From: Paraburkholderia heleia NBRC 101817
Lineage (GTDB): Bacteria; Pseudomonadota; Gammaproteobacteria; Burkholderiales; Burkholderiaceae
Assembly: GCF_000739775.1 (NCBI RefSeq)
Contig: NZ_BBJH01000025.1
Coordinates: 62,001 to 126,000 of the forward strand
Direction: 5' to 3'
DNA length: 64,000 nucleotides
Shown here piece after piece: positions 39,610-48,498 of this stretch. Both the position numbers and the translations under genes were made by a program. The first letter of the stretch is position 1, and the number at the start of each line of letters is the position of its first letter. The notes under the pieces were generated by a model that did no database searches, had not been told where the DNA came from, and saw only the letters and a program-made list of their open reading frames with translations.

Positions 39610-40512
39610 ATGAACGACACGATCCACACTGCAGCCTCTTCAGCCGGCACGTTCGAAACGCGGCTCGCGCGCTTCGCACTGCGTAGCGCGCGGGCAGGCG
39701 CGGCCAGCGTGAGTTATCGCGAAGCAGCGGGGGACGGCGGTAACGAGGCGCTGCCGCTCGTGCTTCTGCATGGCATCGGCTCCGGCGCGGCTTCATGGGT
39801 GCAGCAGCTCGAAGCGCTCGGCGGCGCGCGCCGCGTGCTCGCGTGGGACGCACCGGGTTACGGCGCTTCCACGCCGGTCGCGAGCGCGTCGCCGGTCGCG
39901 GCGGACTATGCACGCGTGCTGGCGGACTGGCTCGACGCGCTGCGAATCGCGCGTTGCGCACTCGTGGGCCATTCGCTCGGCGCGATCATGGCAGGCGCGT
40001 TTGCCGCCGCGCACCCCGAACGCGTGGCCGGCTTGCTGCTGATTTCACCTGCGGCTGGCTATGGCGCGGCCGATGAAAGCGTACGCGCCGAAAAACGAGA
40101 CGCGCGCCTTGCCATGCTGGCCGAACTCGGTGCGCAGGGGCTTGCGCAACAGCGCAGCGCGAACATGCTTTCGCCCCACGCCGACCCCGCCTCGCGCGCC
40201 TGGGTGCGCTGGAACATGGCGCGCATCGTGCCGCACGGCTACGCCCAGGCCACGCATCTGCTCGCGAACGCGGACCTCGCCGCCGACCTCGCGCGTTGCG
40301 TGGGCAAGTTGCCGATGACCGTCGCGGTGGGCGCGCAAGACACGATTACGCCGCCCGAGGCCTGCGAGGGGCTCGCGCAGGTCGCCCACGCGACGTTTCA
40401 TACGGTACCGAACGCGGGCCACGCGGGCTACATCGAACAACCGCAGGCTTATCGCACGCTGATCGAATCCACGCTGACTCATCTACTCAGTACTACGGAG
40501 CTCAAGGCATGA
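39610..40512 (+). CDS. Alpha/beta hydrolase, MhpC-like
   Basis: A 300-residue alpha/beta-fold enzyme with nucleophile elbow GHSLGAIMAG (about 119-128), an HG-type oxyanion site (LLHGIGSGAAS), acid D in VGAQDTITPP (about 241-250) and histidine in NAGHAGYIEQP (about 273). These are the marks of C-C bond hydrolases in meta-cleavage pathways. It likely splits a ring-cleavage product of the extradiol-type VOC enzyme. Its stop overlaps the IclR start by ATGA. Cytoplasmic, no signal peptide. Confidence 0.82.
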   Translation: MNDTIHTAASSAGTFETRLARFALRSARAGAASVSYREAAGDGGNEALPLVLLHGIGSGAASWVQQLEALGGARRVLAWDAPGYGASTPVASASPVAADYARVLADWLDALRIARCALVGHSLGAIMAGAFAAAHPERVAGLLLISPAAGYGAADESVRAEKRDARLAMLAELGAQGLAQQRSANMLSPHADPASRAWVRWNMARIVPHGYAQATHLLANADLAADLARCVGKLPMTVAVGAQDTITPPEACEGLAQVAHATFHTVPNAGHAGYIEQPQAYRTLIESTLTHLLSTTELKA

Positions 40513-41375
40513 CACCCGACGTCGACGAAGACCGCAACGACGCCAGCTACCGCGTGCCGGGTCTGGAGCGCGGCCTGCGCATCCTGACCGAATTCTCGCC
40601 GCGCGAGCCGGTGCTCGACGCGCCGGAACTCTCGCGCCGCCTGGGCATTCCGCGCACCACGGTGTTTCGTCTCCTGCAAACGCTCGAATCGCTGGGCTTT
40701 CTCGAGCGCGCGGACCGCGACCGCAATTATCGCCTCGGCGTGGCCGTGCTGCGCCTCGGCTTCGAATACCTCAGCTCGCTCGAACTCACCGACCTCGGCC
40801 TGCCGTTGATCGAGGCGCTGCGCGACGCGACGGGACTCACCGCGCACATTGTGATTCGCGACGGACGCGACATCGTATTCGTCGCCAAGGCGCAGAGCCA
40901 CGCGCCCATATTCAGTTCCGTGAAGGTGAACGTCGGCACGCGTCTGCCGGCGCACGCCACGACCCACGGCCAGGTGCTGATGGGCGATCTCACGCTTGCC
41001 GAACTGCGCGCGCTTTATCCGGAACCGCGGCTGGAACGCTTCACGCCGTCCACGCCGGAGACGGTCGAGGCGCTCTTCGAGCGCATTCGCCAAGACGCCG
41101 GTCGCGGCTACGCCGTGAGCGAATCGTCGTTCGAGCGCGGTATTTCCGTGGTGTCGGCGCCCGTGCGCAACGACACGGGCCGCATTGCCGCTGTGGTGAC
41201 GACGACCATTCCGCGCCCCGGCATCGACGCGCAGCTGCTCGACGGCGGTTTGATCGAGAAGGTGCGCCGCGCGGCCGACGAACTCTCGAAGCGCCTGAAC
41301 TATCGGCCTCAAAACAGGCCCCAGGCATCCACCGGCAAGGGCGTGCCCTATATGAAAGCATTGGGGATCAAATGA
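40509..41375 (+). CDS. IclR-family transcriptional regulator (second paralog)
   Basis: A 288-residue IclR regulator: winged helix GLERGLRILTEFSPREPVLDAPELSRRLGIPRTTVFRLLQTLESLGF (about residues 17-66), then an effector domain that is nearly the same as in the paralog at 33901, with shared blocks such as FSSVKVxVGTRLPAHAT and GYAVSEASFE. It lacks the long N-terminal extension of that paralog. Start ATG 40509 overlaps the hydrolase stop (ATGA), and its own stop overlaps the next SDR start (ATGA). A regulator embedded in the operon it controls suggests feedback. Confidence 0.9.
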   Translation: MTPDVDEDRNDASYRVPGLERGLRILTEFSPREPVLDAPELSRRLGIPRTTVFRLLQTLESLGFLERADRDRNYRLGVAVLRLGFEYLSSLELTDLGLPLIEALRDATGLTAHIVIRDGRDIVFVAKAQSHAPIFSSVKVNVGTRLPAHATTHGQVLMGDLTLAELRALYPEPRLERFTPSTPETVEALFERIRQDAGRGYAVSESSFERGISVVSAPVRNDTGRIAAVVTTTIPRPGIDAQLLDGGLIEKVRRAADELSKRLNYRPQNRPQASTGKGVPYMKALGIK

Positions 41376-42187
41376 TTCAACTCGATTTGACCGGTCAGGT
41401 CGCCGTTGTAACGGGCGGTTCGTCCGGCATTGGCCTCGCCACCGCCGAACTCTTCTTGCGTGCGGGCGCGGCGGTTGCAATCTGCGGCCGCGACAGCGAG
41501 CGCCTCGCGCGCGCCGAACGCGCCCTGGGCGAGCGTTATCCGCAGGGGCAACTGCTCGCTTCGCGCTGCGATGTGCTCGACGCTGGCGAAGTCGCCGCCT
41601 TCGCGGCAGCGGTCGAACAGCGCTTCGGCCGCGCCGACATGCTCGTGAACAACGCGGGACAAGGCCGCGTTTCCACCTTTGCCGATACGTCGGACGACGC
41701 GTGGCGCGAGGAACTCGACCTCAAGTATTTCAGCATCATCCGTCCCACGCGCGCGTTTTTGCCCTTGCTGCGCAAGGCCGCAAGAGCTGGCAACGCCGCG
41801 ATCGTCTGCGTGAACTCGCTGCTCGCGCTGCGGCCCGAGCCGCATATGGTCGCGACCTCGTCCGCACGTGCCGGTGTGCTCAGCCTCATCAAGTCGCTCG
41901 CCGTCGAATTCGCGCCCGAGCAGATCCGCGTGAATTCGATCCTGATCGGCATCGTGGAGTCGGGGCAGTGGCGCCGGCGCTATGAAAACGACCAGGAGGC
42001 GCAGTCCGCGGGCCAGAGCTGGGAAGACTGGACGCAAGCGCTCGCGCGCAAGAAGCACATTCCGCTTGGCCGCTTCGGCCGCCCCGAAGAAGCCGCCCAG
42101 GCGCTGTTTTATCTGGCCACGTCCCTGTCGTCCTATACGACGGGCAGTCATATCGATGTATCTGGAGGCGTTGCACGTCATGTCTAA
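41372..42187 (+). CDS. Short-chain dehydrogenase/reductase
   Basis: A 271-residue SDR. The cofactor motif TGGSSGIGLATAEL (about 13-26) and the NNAG motif (about 92) are present. The catalytic Y-x3-K region is altered: after the Ser-bearing strand (VNSLLALRPEP) comes TSSARAGVLSL, where the usual Tyr and Lys are replaced by Ser and Gly-like residues, so activity may differ. The start overlaps the IclR stop (ATGA). Its stop overlaps the next gene by 8 bases. Confidence 0.82.
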   Translation: MIQLDLTGQVAVVTGGSSGIGLATAELFLRAGAAVAICGRDSERLARAERALGERYPQGQLLASRCDVLDAGEVAAFAAAVEQRFGRADMLVNNAGQGRVSTFADTSDDAWREELDLKYFSIIRPTRAFLPLLRKAARAGNAAIVCVNSLLALRPEPHMVATSSARAGVLSLIKSLAVEFAPEQIRVNSILIGIVESGQWRRRYENDQEAQSAGQSWEDWTQALARKKHIPLGRFGRPEEAAQALFYLATSLSSYTTGSHIDVSGGVARHV

Positions 42188-43838
42188 CCAAACCACCGTC
42201 GGCGAACTGATCGCCGCCTTCCTCGAACAATGTGGAGTCCGAACCGCTTTCGGCGTAATCTCGATCCACAACATGCCGATTCTCGACGCCATCGGGACGC
42301 GCGGCAACATCCGCTACGTCGGCGCGCGCGGCGAAGCGGGCGCGGTCAACATGGCGGACGGCCTCGCGCGTGTCTCGGGCGGCCTTGGCGTGGCGTTCAC
42401 CAGCACGGGCACGGCGGCGGGCAACGCGGCAGGCGCGATGGTCGAGGCGCTCACGGCAGGCACGGCGCTGCTCCATATCACCGGCCAGATCGAAACCGAA
42501 TACCTCGATCAGGACCTCGCGTACATTCACGAGGCGCCCGATCAGCTGACCATGCTCTCGTCGATTTCGAAGGCCGCGTTCCGCGTGCGTTCGGTCGAGA
42601 CCGCGCTGCCCACCATCCGCGAAGCGGTGCGCGTGGCGCAGACGGCGCCGAGCGGCCCGGTGAGCGTGGAGATTCCCATCGACATTCAGGCCGCGCTCAC
42701 CGACTGGCCCGCCGATCTCACCGCGCCGCACCTCACGACGCTCACGCACGACGAAGCGCGCGTGGAACAACTCGCAAACGAACTCGCGAAGGCGAAGCGC
42801 CCGCTGCTGTGGCTGGGTGGCGGCACACGCCATGCGCGCGCCGCCGTGGAGCGCCTCGTGGCACTCGGCTTTGGCGTGGTGACGAGCGTGCAGGGCCGCG
42901 GCGTGCTGCCCGAAGATCACCCGGCCACGCTCGGCGCGTTCAACGTGAGCCCTTCGGTCGAACGTCTGTACAAGACCTGCGACGCGATGCTGGTGGTGGG
43001 CTCGCGCCTGCGCGGCAACGAAACGCTCAAATACAAGCTCGCGCTGCCGCAACCGCTCTATCGTATCGACGCCGACGCGCTTGCCGACAATCGCGGCTAC
43101 CGTAACGCGCTGTTCGTGCATGGCGACGCCGCGCGCGTGCTCGACGCGCTTGCCACGCGCCTCGAAAGCCGCATCAAGGTCGATCCGCAATTCGCCGCCG
43201 AGATCGGCGAGGCGCGCGAAATCGCCGTGGCGGAAACGGGCAAGGGTCTCGGTCCATACCGCCGTCTCGTGGAAGCGCTGCAGCGCGCCGTGGGCCGCGA
43301 CTACAACTGGGTGCGCGACGTCACGATCTCGAACAGCACGTGGGGCAACCGCCTCCTCAAGATTTTCACGCCGCGCGCGGGCGTGCATGCGCTCGGCGGC
43401 GGCATCGGCCAGGGCATGCAGATGGCGATCGGCGCGGCGCTCGCGAACGCCGCCGCGAAGACCGTGTGCCTCGTGGGCGACGGCGGGCTGATGGTGAACG
43501 TCGGCGAACTCGCGACGGCCGTGCAGGAAAAGGCCAACGTGATGATCGTGCTGATGAACGACCAGTGCTACGGCGTGATCCGCAACATCCAGGACGCGCA
43601 GTACGGCGGCCGCCGCATGTACGTCGATCTGCACCAGCCGGAGTTTTCGCAGTTCTGCGCGAGCCTTGGCCTCAGGCACTACCGCCTCTCGTCGCTCGAC
43701 GACGCCGATAGCGTGATTCGCGAAGGCATGGCGTTCGAAGGCCCCGTGCTGCTCGAAGTGGACATGAAGGCCGTGGGCAGCTTCGAGACGGCGTTCGCGG
43801 GCCCGCCGGTGCGCAAGGAGGAGCCCCAACATGCATAA
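42180..43838 (+). CDS. ThDP-dependent enzyme, acetolactate synthase/benzoylformate decarboxylase superfamily
   Basis: A 552-residue three-domain ThDP enzyme. The N-terminal PYR domain has the catalytic glutamate in YVGARGEAGAVNMADG (about residue 50), the middle domain is at about 190-330, and the C-terminal PP domain carries the ThDP motif GDGGLMVNVGELATA ... VLMNDQCYG (about 435-465). It would cleave or form C-C bonds beside a keto group, for example decarboxylating a 2-oxo acid. No FAD-binding details can be judged. Start ATG 42180 overlaps the SDR stop (ATGTCTAA). Confidence 0.87.
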   Translation: MSNQTTVGELIAAFLEQCGVRTAFGVISIHNMPILDAIGTRGNIRYVGARGEAGAVNMADGLARVSGGLGVAFTSTGTAAGNAAGAMVEALTAGTALLHITGQIETEYLDQDLAYIHEAPDQLTMLSSISKAAFRVRSVETALPTIREAVRVAQTAPSGPVSVEIPIDIQAALTDWPADLTAPHLTTLTHDEARVEQLANELAKAKRPLLWLGGGTRHARAAVERLVALGFGVVTSVQGRGVLPEDHPATLGAFNVSPSVERLYKTCDAMLVVGSRLRGNETLKYKLALPQPLYRIDADALADNRGYRNALFVHGDAARVLDALATRLESRIKVDPQFAAEIGEAREIAVAETGKGLGPYRRLVEALQRAVGRDYNWVRDVTISNSTWGNRLLKIFTPRAGVHALGGGIGQGMQMAIGAALANAAAKTVCLVGDGGLMVNVGELATAVQEKANVMIVLMNDQCYGVIRNIQDAQYGGRRMYVDLHQPEFSQFCASLGLRHYRLSSLDDADSVIREGMAFEGPVLLEVDMKAVGSFETAFAGPPVRKEEPQHA

Positions 43839-44667
43839 CGGCCATGCCGTGCCGCACGCACCGAATGCACCCATCGACATCGCGATGATCGGCTTCGGTG
43901 CGATCGGGCAGACCGTGTATCGCGCGGTCGCCGCCGATCCGCTCGTGCACGTCTCGCACGTGATCGTGCCCGAACACCACGCCGCCGCCGTGCGCGAGCA
44001 GGTGGACGGCGCGGTGGAAGTCGTGTCGTCGGTGCGCGCGCTTTCCACGCGGCCGCAGTTCGCGCTCGAATGTGCGGGTCACGCGGCGCTCGTCGATCAC
44101 GTCGTACCGCTGCTGCAAAGCGGCACCGATTGCGCGGTGGCCTCGATCGGCGCGCTTTCCGATGTCGAGCTGCTCGAACGTCTCTCGCATGCCGCCGACG
44201 AAGGCGACGCCACGCTCACGCTGCTTTCGGGCGCGATAGGCGGCATCGATGCGCTTTCCGCGGCGAAGCTGGGCGGCCTCGACGAAGTGCTGTACACGGG
44301 GCGCAAGCCGCCGCTCGGCTGGCTCGACACGCCTGCGGAAAATGTCTGCGACCTGCGTGCGCTCACGCGGGAGCAGGTGATTTTCGAAGGCAGCGCGCGC
44401 GAAGCGGCGCGGCTCTTTCCGAAGAACGCGAACGTGGCCGCGACCATCGCGCTCGCGGGCCTGGGCCTCGACCAGACGACAGTGCGCCTGATCGCCGATC
44501 CGGCCGTGGAGCGCAACGTGCACCGCATCGTGGCGCGGGGTGTGTTCGGCGAAATGTCGCTGGAAATGTGCGGCAAGCCGCTGCCCGACAATCCGAAGAC
44601 CTCCGCGCTCACCGCGTATAGCGCGATTCGCGCACTGCGCAACCGCGCCGCGCGCTGCGTGATTTGA
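43831..44667 (+). CDS. Aspartate dehydrogenase-family (NadX/DUF108) protein
   Basis: A 278-residue Rossmann protein. NAD-binding motif MIGFGAIGQTV (about residues 19-29); family motifs LSGAIGGIDAL (about 131-141), NANVAATIALAGLG (about 207) and the end signature LPDNPKTSALTAYS. These identify the L-aspartate dehydrogenase family. In an aromatic cluster it may deaminate or reduce an amino or imino intermediate other than aspartate; that is inference. The start overlaps the upstream stop by 8 bases (ATGCATAA) and the stop overlaps the ALDH start (TGATG). Confidence 0.82.
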   Translation: MHNGHAVPHAPNAPIDIAMIGFGAIGQTVYRAVAADPLVHVSHVIVPEHHAAAVREQVDGAVEVVSSVRALSTRPQFALECAGHAALVDHVVPLLQSGTDCAVASIGALSDVELLERLSHAADEGDATLTLLSGAIGGIDALSAAKLGGLDEVLYTGRKPPLGWLDTPAENVCDLRALTREQVIFEGSAREAARLFPKNANVAATIALAGLGLDQTTVRLIADPAVERNVHRIVARGVFGEMSLEMCGKPLPDNPKTSALTAYSAIRALRNRAARCVI

Positions 44668-46184
44668 TGCGAACAAGTGAGACCCTGAAGATGACTTCAT
44701 TCGATACGAGCCTCATCCCGAACGGCGATATCCTGGTCGGCGGCGAGTGGCGCCAGGGGCGCGCCGCGCCTTTTGCGAGCCTTTACCCGGCGGACCAGTC
44801 GCTGAACATGGAGGTCTCGACGGCGAGCGCCGAAGACGCGAGCGACGCGGTCGAGAAGGCGCATGCCGCATGGAAGCAGGGCGAATGGGCCGGCATGAAG
44901 CCGCATCTGCGCGCGCTCGTGCTCTATCGCATTGCCGACCTGATCATGCGGCGCCACGAAGCACTCGCGCAGCTGCAGCGCCGCGACAACGGCAAGCCGA
45001 TCGGCGAAACGCGCGTGCTGGTGGCGAGCGCGGCGAACACGTTCCGCTATTTCGCCGCGTGCCTGGAAACGCTCGACGACGACCTCACGCCCTCGCGCGG
45101 CGATTACCTGACGATGAGCGTGCACGAGCCGGTTGGCGTCGTGGCCGCGATCACGCCGTGGAATTCGCCGATCGCCTCCGACGCGCAAAAACTCGCGCCC
45201 GCGCTCGCGGCCGGCAACGCGGTGGTGCTCAAGCCCGCCGAAGTCACGCCGCTCGTTTCGCTCGCGCTCGCACGCATCTGCGAGGAAGCGGGCGTGCCCA
45301 AGGGCATCCTGAGCGTGCTGCCCGGCAAGGGCTCGGTGATCGGCGACGTGCTGGTGCGTCATCCGCTCGTCAAGAAGGTGTCGTTCACGGGTGGCACCGA
45401 AGTGGGCCGCGGGATCGCGCGCCTCGCAGCGGAAAAGCTCATGCCGGTGTCGCTGGAGCTGGGTGGCAAGTCGCCGACCATCGTGTTCGAAGACGCCGAT
45501 CTCGACCATGCCGTGAACGGCGTGCTGTACGGCATCTTCAGTTCGTCGGGCGAGGCGTGCATCGCCGGATCTCGCCTGTTCGTGCAGCGCACGATCTACG
45601 AAGCGTTCATGAAGCGCCTCGTGGAGGGCGCACGCAAGCTGCGCGTGGGCGACCCGTCGCGCGAGAACACGCAGATGGGCCCGCTCATCACCGCAAAGCA
45701 CCGCGAGTCGGTGGAGCGCTATGTGGCGCTCGGTCTGGAAGAGGGCGGGCGGCTTCTGTGCGGCGGCGAGCGGCCGGTGGGCGATGGGCGCGAGAAAGGC
45801 TTTTTCTATCAGCCGACCATTCTGGAAGGACTCCGGAATACTGCACGGATCTGCCAGGAAGAGATTTTCGGACCGGTGCTCGTGGCGATGCCTTTCGACG
45901 ACGAAGCGGCGCTGATCGAAGAAGCGAACGACAGCGTGTTTGGTCTCGCAGCCGGCATCTGGACGCGCGACTACAAACGCGCGTGGCGCGTCGCGCGCAA
46001 GCTCGAAGCGGGCACGGTATGGATCAACACGTACAAGCTGTTCTCGATCTCCACGCCGTTCTCGGGCTGGAAGGAAAGCGGCATGGGCCGCGAGAAAGGG
46101 CGGCTCGGCATTCGTGAATACATGCAGCAGAAGAGCCTCTACTGGGGCTTGAACGACGCGCCGCTGCCCTGGGCCAACGCCTGA
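44667..46184 (+). CDS. Aldehyde dehydrogenase (betaine/hydroxymuconic semialdehyde type)
   Basis: A 505-residue NAD(P)-dependent ALDH. The cofactor region (ITPWNSPI, about 166) is present, as is FTGGTEVGRGIA (about 240), the general base Glu in LELGGKSPTIVFEDADL (about 263), and the nucleophile Cys in SSGEACIAGSRLFV (about 300). It should oxidise a semialdehyde from ring cleavage or side-chain breakdown. The ATG at 44667 forms a TGATG overlap with the upstream stop, in keeping with the operon's coupling; an internal ATG at 44691 is equally usable. Confidence 0.9.
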   Translation: MRTSETLKMTSFDTSLIPNGDILVGGEWRQGRAAPFASLYPADQSLNMEVSTASAEDASDAVEKAHAAWKQGEWAGMKPHLRALVLYRIADLIMRRHEALAQLQRRDNGKPIGETRVLVASAANTFRYFAACLETLDDDLTPSRGDYLTMSVHEPVGVVAAITPWNSPIASDAQKLAPALAAGNAVVLKPAEVTPLVSLALARICEEAGVPKGILSVLPGKGSVIGDVLVRHPLVKKVSFTGGTEVGRGIARLAAEKLMPVSLELGGKSPTIVFEDADLDHAVNGVLYGIFSSSGEACIAGSRLFVQRTIYEAFMKRLVEGARKLRVGDPSRENTQMGPLITAKHRESVERYVALGLEEGGRLLCGGERPVGDGREKGFFYQPTILEGLRNTARICQEEIFGPVLVAMPFDDEAALIEEANDSVFGLAAGIWTRDYKRAWRVARKLEAGTVWINTYKLFSISTPFSGWKESGMGREKGRLGIREYMQQKSLYWGLNDAPLPWANA

Positions 46185-46259
46185 GGGCGCGGGACTCGCT
46201 ATGCATGTGGCGGCACCCGGCGCGAAAGCGCAAAGCCCGGTCGAAAGGAGACAGGCAAC

Positions 46260-47222
46260 ATGACGATACTCGGTATCGAACAGATTACTTACGGCGTGAC
46301 GGATCTCGAGACCTGCCGCCGCTTTTTCGCGGATTGGGGCTTGAAGGAAACCGCGCACGACGAAACGCACGCGCGCTTCGAAACGCTCAACGGCTGCACC
46401 GTGCTCGTGGTCGACGCGAACGATGCTTCCTTGCCCGCCGCGTTCGAAGCGGGCCCGACGCTGCGCGAAGTGACGTGGGGCGTGGCCACCCGCGCGGAAC
46501 TCGACGCGCTGCGCGAACGCCTGAAGGACCAGCCCGGTTACTACAGCGAAGCCGACGCGGCGGGCTGCTTCGACCCGGCCGGCATGGCAATACGCGTGGA
46601 AGTCACGCGCCGGCGCGAGATCGACGTGAAGGGCTCGCCTTCGAACGTGTGGGGGCAGACGCTGCGCGTGGATCAGCCTTCGCCTGTCTATGAGCGCGCG
46701 GAGCCCGTGGAAGTGGGCCACGTGGTGTTCTTTACGAACTGCCTCGCCGAGCAGGAAACGTTCTATCACGAACGGCTCGGCTTCGAGACCTCGGACCGTT
46801 ATCCGAACCGCGGCGCGTTCATGCGCTGCGCGCCGCACGGCGGCCACCACGACCTGTTCCTGCTCGCGCTGCCGGACGGCAAGAAAGGCCTGAATCACGT
46901 GGCGTTCACGGTGCGCGATATCCACGAGGTGTTCGGCGGCGGCCTGCATATCAGCCGCTGCGGCTGGACCACGCAGCTCGGTCCAGGCCGGCATCCGGTT
47001 TCGTCCGCTTATTTCTGGTACTTCAGGAACCCGGCGGGCGGCCTGATCGAATATTACGCCGACGAAGACGTGCTCACGCCCGAATGGCAGCCGCGCGATT
47101 TCGAACCGGGCCCGACCGTGTTCGCGGAATGGGCCGTGGACGGCGGCCTCGACGGCAATACGCGCCGCCAGAAGCACGCCGAGGCGCCGCAAGGCAAGTT
47201 CATGACGGAGCGTAAGCCATGA
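46260..47222 (+). CDS. Two-domain VOC-family extradiol-type dioxygenase
   Basis: A 320-residue VOC protein with two glyoxalase-fold domains (about 1-120 and 150-275). The facial triad expected for an Fe(II) extradiol ring-cleavage enzyme is in place in the second domain: H154 (VGHVVFF), H213 (LNHVAF) and E264 (LIEYYAD). The first domain lacks such ligands, as in type I catechol dioxygenases. It should open the ring made by the oxygenase and SDR. A ribosome-binding site AAAGGAG is 8 bases upstream of the ATG; the stop overlaps the reductase start (ATGA). Confidence 0.86.
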   Translation: MTILGIEQITYGVTDLETCRRFFADWGLKETAHDETHARFETLNGCTVLVVDANDASLPAAFEAGPTLREVTWGVATRAELDALRERLKDQPGYYSEADAAGCFDPAGMAIRVEVTRRREIDVKGSPSNVWGQTLRVDQPSPVYERAEPVEVGHVVFFTNCLAEQETFYHERLGFETSDRYPNRGAFMRCAPHGGHHDLFLLALPDGKKGLNHVAFTVRDIHEVFGGGLHISRCGWTTQLGPGRHPVSSAYFWYFRNPAGGLIEYYADEDVLTPEWQPRDFEPGPTVFAEWAVDGGLDGNTRRQKHAEAPQGKFMTERKP

Positions 47223-48460
47223 GCGCTACACCTGAAAATGCGGCCGCAGAGGCACCGCGTACCGTCGTCGTGATCGGCGGCGGCCAGGCCGCGGGCTGGG
47301 TCGTGAAGACGCTGCGCAAGGAGGGCTACGCCGGCCGCCTCGTGATGATCGCCGACGAAGTGCATCTGCCGTACGAGCGTCCGCCGCTTTCCAAAGCGGT
47401 GCTCGCGGGCGAAGCCGATATCGAAACGGTGCGTATCGCGAAGCCCGACGAATTCGCCGCGCTCAATGTCGAAACATGGCAACCGGACTGTGCGACGTCC
47501 ATCGACCGCACGGCGCGCATGGTGACTACGCGATCGGGCCGCGAAGTGCAGTACGACCGGCTCGTGATCGCCACGGGCGGCGCGGCGCGCAAGCTGCCCG
47601 CGAGCATCGTGAAGAGCGCGCATGTGACGTACCTGCGCACGCTGGACGAAGCGCTGGCGCTCGGCGAGCGTTTGCGCAGCAGCCGGCGTGTGCTGGTCGT
47701 CGGCGGTGGCTGGATCGGTCTCGAAGTCGCGGCGACGGCGCGCAAGCTAGGCGTGCAGGCGACCGTGGTGGAGGGCGCGCCGCGCCTGTGCGCCCGCTCG
47801 TTGCCGGAGAATGTATCGCGCTTCCTGCTCGATCTGCACCGTGCGAATGGCGTGGATGTGCGCCTGAATGCGATGCTGCTTACGCTCGAAGACCGGGCCG
47901 AAGGCGGCGTGCGCGCAACCTTCGCGGACGGCAGCACGCTCGACGCCGATTTCGCGGTTGCCGGCATCGGCCTCGTGCCGCACACGGCGCTTGCCGTCGC
48001 CGCGGGACTTTCGGTGGACGACGGCATCGTGGTGGACGAATTCGGAGAAACGTCGGATTCCTGCATATTTGCCTGCGGCGACGTGGCGAACCATCCAAAC
48101 GCATGGCTCAAGCGCCGCGTGCGGCTCGAATCGTGGGCCAACGCGCAGAACCAGGCCATCGCTGCCGCAAAAGCCGTGCTTGGCGTGAAGACGCCGTATG
48201 CGGAGATTCCGTGGTTCTGGTCCGATCAGTACGACGTGAACCTGCAGATACTTGGCGACATTCCCGCTGGCGTCGCGCCGGTGCTGCGCGGCAGTCTCGA
48301 AGAGAAGCGCGCTTCGCTTTTCTTCGTGGCAGACGGCCATTTGCGCGGCGCCATTGCAATCAACGCGGCACGCGAACTCAAGCTCGCGCGCAAATGGATG
48401 GGCCAGGGGCGCGCGGTGGATCTTGCCGCCCTCGCCGACACCAGCAAGGCGCTCGCTTAA
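47219..48460 (+). CDS. FAD-dependent ferredoxin reductase of a Rieske system
   Basis: A 413-residue pyridine-nucleotide-disulfide oxidoreductase family protein of the ferredoxin reductase type (BphA4-like). The FAD motif VVVIGGGQAAGWVVKTLR (about 15-32), PYERPPLSKAVLAGE (about 52-66), the NAD(P)H motif VLVVGGGWIGLEVAA (about 158-172), the FAD-binding ACGDVANHP (about 287) and the C-terminal WFWSDQYDVNLQILGDI are typical. It takes electrons from NADH to the ferredoxin at 36480. It overlaps the VOC stop as ATGA. Completes the three-component oxygenase. Confidence 0.9.
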   Translation: MSATPENAAAEAPRTVVVIGGGQAAGWVVKTLRKEGYAGRLVMIADEVHLPYERPPLSKAVLAGEADIETVRIAKPDEFAALNVETWQPDCATSIDRTARMVTTRSGREVQYDRLVIATGGAARKLPASIVKSAHVTYLRTLDEALALGERLRSSRRVLVVGGGWIGLEVAATARKLGVQATVVEGAPRLCARSLPENVSRFLLDLHRANGVDVRLNAMLLTLEDRAEGGVRATFADGSTLDADFAVAGIGLVPHTALAVAAGLSVDDGIVVDEFGETSDSCIFACGDVANHPNAWLKRRVRLESWANAQNQAIAAAKAVLGVKTPYAEIPWFWSDQYDVNLQILGDIPAGVAPVLRGSLEEKRASLFFVADGHLRGAIAINAARELKLARKWMGQGRAVDLAALADTSKALA

Positions 48461-48498
48461 CCCTCATACACGAGACAACACGGGACGGGATCACAGGC

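Noticed and set aside
44697..47192. An 831-codon minus-strand frame opposite the ALDH and VOC genes
   Set aside because: Same reason: a long antisense frame produced by the codon bias of the real genes.
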